Made by a program: the position numbers and the translations under genes. This document shows positions 58,195-64,000 of a DNA stretch of 64,000 bases, one piece after another; the first letter of the stretch is position 1, and each line of letters begins with the position of its first letter. Source of the DNA: Tethya wilhelma (Eukaryota > Porifera > Demospongiae > Tethyida > Tethyidae); the NCBI GenBank assembly GCA_964030475.1, contig CAXIPT010000034.1:1-64000 (forward strand). The letters run 5' to 3'. Under the pieces are notes generated by a model. That model did not search any database, was not told where the DNA came from, and worked only from the letters and a program-made list of their open reading frames with translations.

Positions 58195-58234
58195 CGTGCC
58201 ATTCCTATGTACCCAGTACTACCGTACTGGGAAT
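58195..58234 (+). mobile_element. Family A hairpin-end fragment
   Basis: GTGCCATTCCTATGT and the hairpin 58212-58231 remain, directly after the gap N and directly before the right arm. Confidence 0.75.
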
Positions 58235-58885
58235 ATATTAATATTAATGCAGTGATGTGTTAACGTGATGATCTACCATCTGACTCAAAAGAGTGAATAG
58301 ATGATGAAATGCTTCTAAGGACTATGAACATGCATGATCTTGGTGATGAATCTGAACCGGAGAATGCATTTGATATGCAACAACCACAGCAATCAGTTGC
58401 AATATCGACCGAATTTTGGAAAACCGACCAGGTAGTACCAAATTTTGTTTGTAGTAATCGGCGGTTTTAGTGTAATTCGCGACATGCGCGTGAAATTGAT
58501 TTTTTTGGGGAGGGGCATACCTTGGCAAGCTGCAGACGAGATTTTACGGGTGGGGCTGCTTCAATTCCTAAGATATGAGCGCTTGAATGCAGCTATGTCA
58601 GCCAAGGCTAGCTTCTCTCCCGATAGTACACGGGATATGTTGATATATGTTCATTGATTAATAATTCTGATAAGTACACGATGCAGCTGCTGCTTGTGCA
58701 TCTAATTATAATAATGCATATTTAATTTAAAACAAAAAACACTGAATTCTTCATGAACTAAACACTTCTAGCAGAAAAAAATCTCTTGAAGATCATCAGA
58801 AGACGCCCTACAGCGTTGCAGAATTGCTGGGCTATGCCAGGAGCTGTTTATCTGCATAATATGAATAAATGTTGTGTACATTGTG

Positions 58886-59222
58886 CAGTGGTGTAGCCAG
58901 GGGGGGCACAGGGGGCATTTGCCCCCCTTTTTTCAGTCGCGAAATTTACGCTTTGGTATTATAATGCGCTATTCTTTAGCAATGCTGCTTACAGTCATCT
59001 TTAGCCAGAATTTAATACAGAACAAGATTTCTTTTTGCTGCTATAAAACTTTAGGGAGCGCTCGATCTAGCGAGCGCGTGCTGCGGTTCAATTTAATGAA
59101 TGGGAGGGGCTAAAATTAGCTAATTAAGTGGGTGTGGCTTCCGGTTGCACAAAATTTCCGGCGCGCTTCGTGCACAATATTTTTGTTGCTCCCTCTTTTC
59201 TAAAATCCTGGCTACACCCCTG
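58886..59222. mobile_element. hAT-like non-autonomous element, right-arm copy
   Basis: The TIR CAGTGGTGTAGCCAGG pairs with CCTGGCTACACCCCTG, with one mismatch. It is flanked by the 5-bp duplication TTGTG (58881-58885 and 59223-59227). The ends resemble hAT TIRs; a 5-bp duplication would point to a subgroup other than the common 8-bp type. No ORF of note. Confidence 0.75.
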
Positions 59223-59383
59223 TTGTGTATTATAAGTTTACAATGAAATATGTGGGAGATACAAGCTAAGCGCTTATGATTCAATGGTTAGTTAGTATTA
59301 GCTAGACTATTTTCTACAGTTAGAATAGGTACAGATACATGCACTTACTATTGGGCGCTTTTTTCTGCGCCATTTATAGCCTA

Positions 59384-59855
59384 CTCAGGGGAGTTAAGGC
59401 TGCCTGCAACCAAATTTTTTTCAGTGAGTCATCTAACATTGGAATATCTCAATCTGCCCTGAAAACTGGGACCCGATATATGCACATAAAGATATCAGCA
59501 GTTTTGTGTACGTAGTACAAGAGGTGTGACTGCTTTTTGGTTAATAAATTTATGTACATATATAGGATCCCTGTTTTCAGGGCAGATTAAGATACTCCAA
59601 TGTTAGACAACTCACTGAAAAAAATTTTGGTTGTTATAGCAACCATATTCACAACGGCATAATTAATTATTCATGAAAATTCAATTATTCATGATATGCA
59701 TGTCACATGACCAAATTAACTGGACGAACATGTTAAGGCAAGTTTGGTGAACATCTGTATGTGTTGCCATGGTAATATAGGCCATCGTCTAGGAGATAGA
59801 CATATTACTTTAAATTTTGAATAAATTAAGCATAGGCAGCCTTAACTCCCCTGAG
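59384..59855. mobile_element. Family S foldback, right-arm copy with internal deletion
   Basis: It has the same ends and TA duplication as 53551-54204. About 180 bp of one arm are missing after GGCTGCCTGCAACC. Confidence 0.8.
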
Positions 59856-59985
59856 TAGTTACTCTAGTTACAGCCCACCCGCTACATTATTCTACTCAGT
59901 AGACTTACTTGCCTCGTTGGTGAGTCCTCCTGGAAGGCTCTCTGGTCTTCTGTGTCTTTGAAAAAGCTCGAAAAGTAAGTTTTAA

Positions 59986-60593
59986 CTCTTTAGGGCCTAA
60001 ATTTATTATGCATACTTAATTAGATTTTATGAATATTTAATTAACCTATGTTTTTGTACATTTTTGTTCTTGCTTTAGCCTTAGCCACTCTCTTTTGTAG
60101 CTAGTTGAGCTTAGCTATGGTTGTACTAAGCCATGGCTATATCAAATTAGTTCTAGGTTTGCTTTTATTAACTTCAAAAGCTTGCAAAAACGGAAGGGGT
60201 CAAAGTTCGCCAAACGACCCGTATACTTTAGGCTTTTTTTACAGCTTGAAGAGCAGCACTGCAAAAGCGCTTGTATGCAGGTATAGCCTAAGCCTCCCTG
60301 CACCTCCATAGCTAGCATCAAGCTTCTCCTGCAAAGCACTAAGAAAAAAACGTGAATTTAAAACCAAAGGTCACGATCTCGCCGCGATCGCGACCTTTGA
60401 ACTCTAACGCCTATATCTCCCCTCCCACTAATCAGACCTGACTCTTACTTGATATTTTAGTAGAGCGCTTCCTTACCTAACAGAACAGCAAGTCTAAAGC
60501 TCATAGCTCAAACGCTATGGCTTAGAATAAAAAAAATGCGAAAAATCGCAGATTACGCGCGTGCGGATAAATCCGTCTACCGGCCCTAAAGAG
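59986..60593. mobile_element. Family P element, complete, TTAA target duplication
   Basis: The 12-bp TIR CTCTTTAGGGCC (inverted at 60582-60593) is flanked by TTAA at 59982-59985 and 60594-60597. TTAA duplication is the signature of piggyBac-type insertion. The interior is non-coding and carries a GATCTCGCCGCGATC palindrome and long A/T blocks. Confidence 0.75.
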
Positions 60594-60597
60594 TTAA

Positions 60598-60945
60598 CTA
60601 GCGCTTCGACTTACTTTATGCATATTCTAATACTACATGAAAATTATACCACAAACATAAATTGTTTGTAACACAGATAGTATACGGAGTTCGTGTACTC
60701 GCACTTAGCAACGTATTCGATCACGTTTTAGTGAGTAAAATTGGAATGAATGGTCGGTATATTTGAGATCATATCACCAAAACTATAGCACCTAGCCGCT
60801 TCAAATTTGGAAGATAGCTTGCTGCAATGACGTAGATTACTCTGCAATTGCTAACTCAAAATTTGCGGAAAGTACTACCTTGTCGGTTTTCGCAAATTTG
60901 GTCACATATTTCGATGGCTTACTTTATTTCTCCTCAGTTTCCAAA
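60598..60945. other. intergenic, nothing recognised
   Basis: AT-rich sequence between the inverted duplication and the EnSpm-like gene. No ORF with coding character. Confidence 0.35.
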
Positions 60946-61286
60946 CAGCTTTCTGTATACAAGATACAACAATCAATTGTCTCTTTCGTTTCCTTTCTAT
61001 ATTCATTAGTATTGTTTCTAGTTCTGACGTGAGAGCAAAGTTTCCTTCCAGCATTTATATGGCAAGGAAATACTTCCTCAAGAAAATAAACGTCGTGCGT
61101 TACGTTGTCTGTCGGTAATGCTTTAGTGTATACAAAAAGGAAGACTGTGCAGATATTACTTGTCTAAGAAAGAAAGGCAAGCTATGCCCTTTACCACCCT
61201 ATCCAAATTATCCACATCGAAGTCAAAGAGGTACATGTTCAACTCTATTAATGAAGACAGTTGAAATAGCAGGAGGAAAAAGCAAA

Positions 61287-62770
61287 GGATCAAGTCCAGT
61301 ACACAGACCCATGCACGAAATTTATTAAAACGCGCGTATGATCAATAATTATTGTGCATACACTCACGAAAATTATATTCACGAGTGTGGTTTAATGACG
61401 TAGTCATACTATTTCCAGTTAAAGTGCAGCATGTATCAGTGTATTGTGATGGTGCATGATACAGCTGATAGAAATAAGAGAAATGACCCAGCTGATAGGA
61501 TTAAGGGGACTGAAAAATACTGAGAAGATGGAATTGAATATTGTTACTGACTTTGAAATATAAAGGTGGGGGTAAATATTTAATTGTTTTCATTGAACTG
61601 TCAGATTATAAATATGAACAGATGAAATAAATTATGACTATAATTATGGATATTTAAGTTTCATATCTCTGCATATGTTGTGAAATGCAGCATAACAGGT
61701 TTTGCCATGGCGTTCAAACCACATAAACTCATCAAGATATGATGGCAATTGAGAGCAGTGGCAACCCTTCACTCTCGCTTTGTCTTCACCCTGTTCCAAT
61801 AACTCTCTATTGTTGGAGTGTTGACACCAGTTGCCGGATCTATAAAGTGCTGGGAGTGATTGACAACTCGATGCCTTGAAACATTAGAGATGCTTCTCAG
61901 TACACGACTATAAGCACTCCACTCATCACTCCAAATTTCAGTGCCAGGTTTGCAGTGTGCTTGGATAATTGGAAGTAGAGTAGCAGCATCACGACTGCTC
62001 ACAACTTCCATCACACCAGTTGCCGGACTAGTACTGGTATCCACCATGCCAAATACCCACACAGGGTTTGATGATGCTCTACCTCGATGATGCTAAAAGT
62101 ACATTAAAATTGTTATTATCAATTATGCAACTGTTTTGTGATAATGTGATATTTGTGAATGTATACCTTCGGTTTATGGCTAAAGCAGGACTCCAAGAAC
62201 AAATCTCTCTTAGCCACTGATTAAAATCTATCGCTGTGGCTTTCGAAACTTCACATTCTTCTGCTGCTTGGGTAACAGGATACTGCCGAGCCCACCAGTA
62301 TAGCAGCAATAGCGATTTCCTCAATGGTATGCTGGTGTTCTCGAAGAATGTACCTTGTCGGAGAGATACAGACTTCTTGCAAGCACCAACTGGACATCTC
62401 CATCTATGTCAGAACTACTTTGTAAATTTCTAATTATAATTAACTTATCATTTTAATGATTTAATTAATGAACCTGAACTGGTCTTGAATGTCACCTCTT
62501 CTTTTGCAGCCTCATAGGAGTGGAGCAAGTTGGGCATGTCTTACTTGTATGTAGCAATCCAAGCTTTTGCATATATGCAACAAGCTGATCCATGCTTCCA
62601 AACAGCCTATGGCCAATAGCTAGGAGACTCAGCGCCATGGTTAAATTTCCCGCCAAAACAATGCTTAGCGAACCACACTCGCGAATATAATTTTCGCGAG
62701 TGTATACACAATTGATCGTACATGTGTTTTGATAAATTTCGCACATGGGTCAGTGTACTGAACTTGATCC
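61287..62770 (-). mobile_element. Merlin DNA transposon, copy 2 (complete ends)
   Basis: The TIRs of about 100 bp begin GGATCAAGTCCAGTACAC. They are flanked by the 8-bp duplication AAAGCAAA (61279-61286 and 62771-62778). The first six bases are shared with copy 1, but the rest of the TIR differs, so this is another subfamily. Confidence 0.92.
61690..62637 (-). pseudogene. Merlin transposase with deleted first catalytic block
   Basis: It starts MALSLLAIGHRLFG at 62637, with zinc-ribbon halves TCPTCSTP and WRCPVGACKK separated by an apparent intron (about 62406-62494). LLLYWWARQYPV and a helix-turn-helix-like region follow. The segment that should contain GGPG..VQID is deleted: the frame passes from REICS to ESCFSHKPK. 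An intron (62093-62166) at the same position as in copy 1 joins to HHRGRA. SDEWSAY and ESYWNRVK retain the second Asp and the Glu. Loss of the first Asp makes it inactive. Confidence 0.85.
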
Positions 62771-63621
62771 AAAGCAAATTCTTTACCCTTTTTTGATCTA
62801 TTGTTATTTAGGAGTTAAAACATTACAGCAAATCATGCAAAGGCTAAATATGGAAAACCTATGTGAAGAATGGCGTAGGATTGATAGAACTGAAGGAACT
62901 TATTGTGATGTGTATGATGGCAAGATTTGGTCCGAATTTATGAACTACAATGGAATACCTTTTTATCAGAACAGAACAATCTGGTGTTGATGCTAAATAT
63001 GGACTATTTCCAACCTTATAAACATCTAAAGGGATACTCTGTTGGTGGAATTTATTGTGTAATTTTAAATCTACCAAGAGTAAGCAGGAAAACATGTTAA
63101 TAGGGTTAATTCCTAGACCCAAAGAACCAGATCATGATATAAATTCCTTCTTGAAGCCAATGGTGGATGAATTAGAGTTATTTTGGTCTGGTAAGCAACT
63201 TTATGGGCAAAGTAAAGTATATAAATGTGCACTACTTTGTGTTGCTTACGATATCGCAGCAAAGTGAGTGGTTTTCTTGGATTTAATGCCCACTTTGCTT
63301 GCTTTAAGAAGTTCCCAGGTAAGTTTGGAAACATAAATTATTCCGGTTTTGACCGACAAAATTTGCCTAAACGAGATGGAAAGCACCATCGTTGTGTTGG
63401 ATTAGGCATGCATTCATTCACTTCACCAGCTGCATGAGCCTGATCGTACCGAGTCGGAATACGTTATTCTGTTTCAATGCGCTTACCATACTTTGATGCT
63501 CCTAGAATGACTATCGTAGATCCTATGCATAATCTCTTTTTGGGAAGTAACCAACAAATTTTGCACCATATTTGGGTATCGAGATCTATTCTAAATGATG
63601 AGCATTTCAAGATCATACCAG

Positions 63622-64000
63622 TGGTGGATTTAGAATTTCAAGAAGGAGATATCTAGAAATAATGGTGCGCAAAGCGCGGCGCAAATTTTGGGGTGCCACG
63701 CCCACTTCCGGTTTAAACCCCGCTCTTATATGCTAATTAATCAGTCCGGCCAGAGGTCAAATTATCACATAATACGAACAAGACACAAGGATCAAAGAAT
63801 GGCTCAAGTTCAACATCTTTTAATAGCGGTAAGTTTACAAATACTCTTGCATATGACATATGATTAACAGATAGTCTATGGTAGGTAGAGTCTCAGTCCT
63901 GCAGCATAAATGAAAGCTTCATTCTTCGTGGGTGAAGCTGTACAAAGCTACGTACTAATTGTGTCATGTTTTCTTTAGATACAAGATTGTTGCAGCGTTC
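63622..64000 (+). mobile_element. hAT-like element, left part (runs off the window)
   Basis: It begins CAGTGGTGGATTTAG and contains GCGCAAAGCGCG followed by CCACGCCCACTTCCGG. The same pair of motifs occurs in the hAT-like elements of the inverted duplication. A short ATGGCTCAAGTT...GCG followed by GTAAGTTT at about 63799 looks like a first exon with donor. Confidence 0.4.

Larger units (their letters stand above)
52976..60597. repeat. large inverted duplication, arms about 2.3 kb, spacer about 2.9 kb
   Basis: The left arm 52976-55346 and right arm 58230-60597 are reverse complements in mirrored order: family P at the outside, family S foldback, hAT-like element, then a unit with an open exon. 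Differences are small indels and substitutions, plus a family A fragment and gap in the left arm (53441-53548) and a partly deleted foldback in the right. The spacer contains the BEN-domain gene. The outer ends coincide with TTAA and CTCTTTAGGGCC on both sides. Confidence 0.8.
60946..63600 (+). pseudogene. EnSpm-like transposase interrupted by Merlin
   Basis: The left part, to 61286, encodes FPSSIYMARKYF, VVRYVVC, YKKEDCAD and a zinc-finger region YPNYPHRSQRGTCSTLLMK. The Merlin element 61287-62770 interrupts it. After 62779 it continues LQQIMQRLNMENLCEEWR, CDVYDGKIWSEF, DYFQPYKHLKGYSVGGIY, LIGLIPRPKEP, and near 63520 VDPMHNLFLG. The order matches the gene at 31.5-33.9 kb. Several frameshifts separate the blocks. 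The DUF4218-type C-terminus was not found before the window ends. Confidence 0.75.

Overview
This window looks like a repeat-dense stretch of a metazoan nuclear genome. Several coding remnants are split by short spliceosomal introns (about 60-200 bp, GT..AG) whose reading phases match across the joins. The DNA is AT-rich, with long CA/GT microsatellites and nested eukaryotic transposons. A sponge or other non-bilaterian animal fits the mix best (Merlin, Mutator-like with SWIM finger, Helitron, piggyBac, EnSpm-like, hAT, tyrosine recombinase, Ty3/gypsy, a SINE and many foldback MITEs), but the species cannot be fixed from sequence alone. I see no rRNA, genuine tRNA, CRISPR array or bacterial operon. 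Nine single Ns mark assembly gaps, and most of them sit in repeats.

Layout. 0-9.2 kb: five copies of a roughly 1-kb non-coding element ('family A'), separated by short hypothetical exons. 9.3-10.1 kb: a decayed tyrosine recombinase. 11.3-13 kb: a motif array and a TIR element. 13-15.3 kb: Mutator-like (MULE) copy 1. 15.3-18.1 kb: a truncated Helitron Rep gene. 20-22 kb: a TA-flanked MITE and a complete Merlin element with 8-bp target duplication. 22-23.2 kb: a piggyBac remnant and a microsatellite hairpin. 23.6-25.8 kb: family A, interrupted by a TIR element that itself carries another family A copy. 25.9-29.6 kb: MULE copy 2 in inverted orientation; its splice-linked 3' exons encode a SWIM finger and then a CXXC zinc finger. 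30-31.4 kb: a retroposed gene inside a repeat whose paralogue at 51.9 kb preserves the empty site. 31.4-38.2 kb: an EnSpm-like transposase broken by a SINE, with a Ty3/gypsy element inserted upstream. 39-47.2 kb: more family A, a MULE-like TIR element with 9-bp target duplication, and a minisatellite split by a foldback. 47.7-53 kb: PHD-finger, EnSpm-like and hAT remnants. 53-60.6 kb: a large inverted duplication (arms of about 2.3 kb) around a four-exon BEN-domain gene, the only apparently intact protein gene. 60.9-63.6 kb: another EnSpm-like gene interrupted by a second Merlin copy.

The most unusual features are four. First, a MULE transposase gene fused in frame to SWIM and CXXC zinc fingers. 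Second, its intron, which has complementary CA and TG tracts lying against the two splice sites. Third, the asymmetric family A elements, with a long foldback at one end and a 20-nt hairpin at the other, whose arms change together. Fourth, the mirrored 7.6-kb structure around the BEN gene. The nesting order gives a relative history of insertions.
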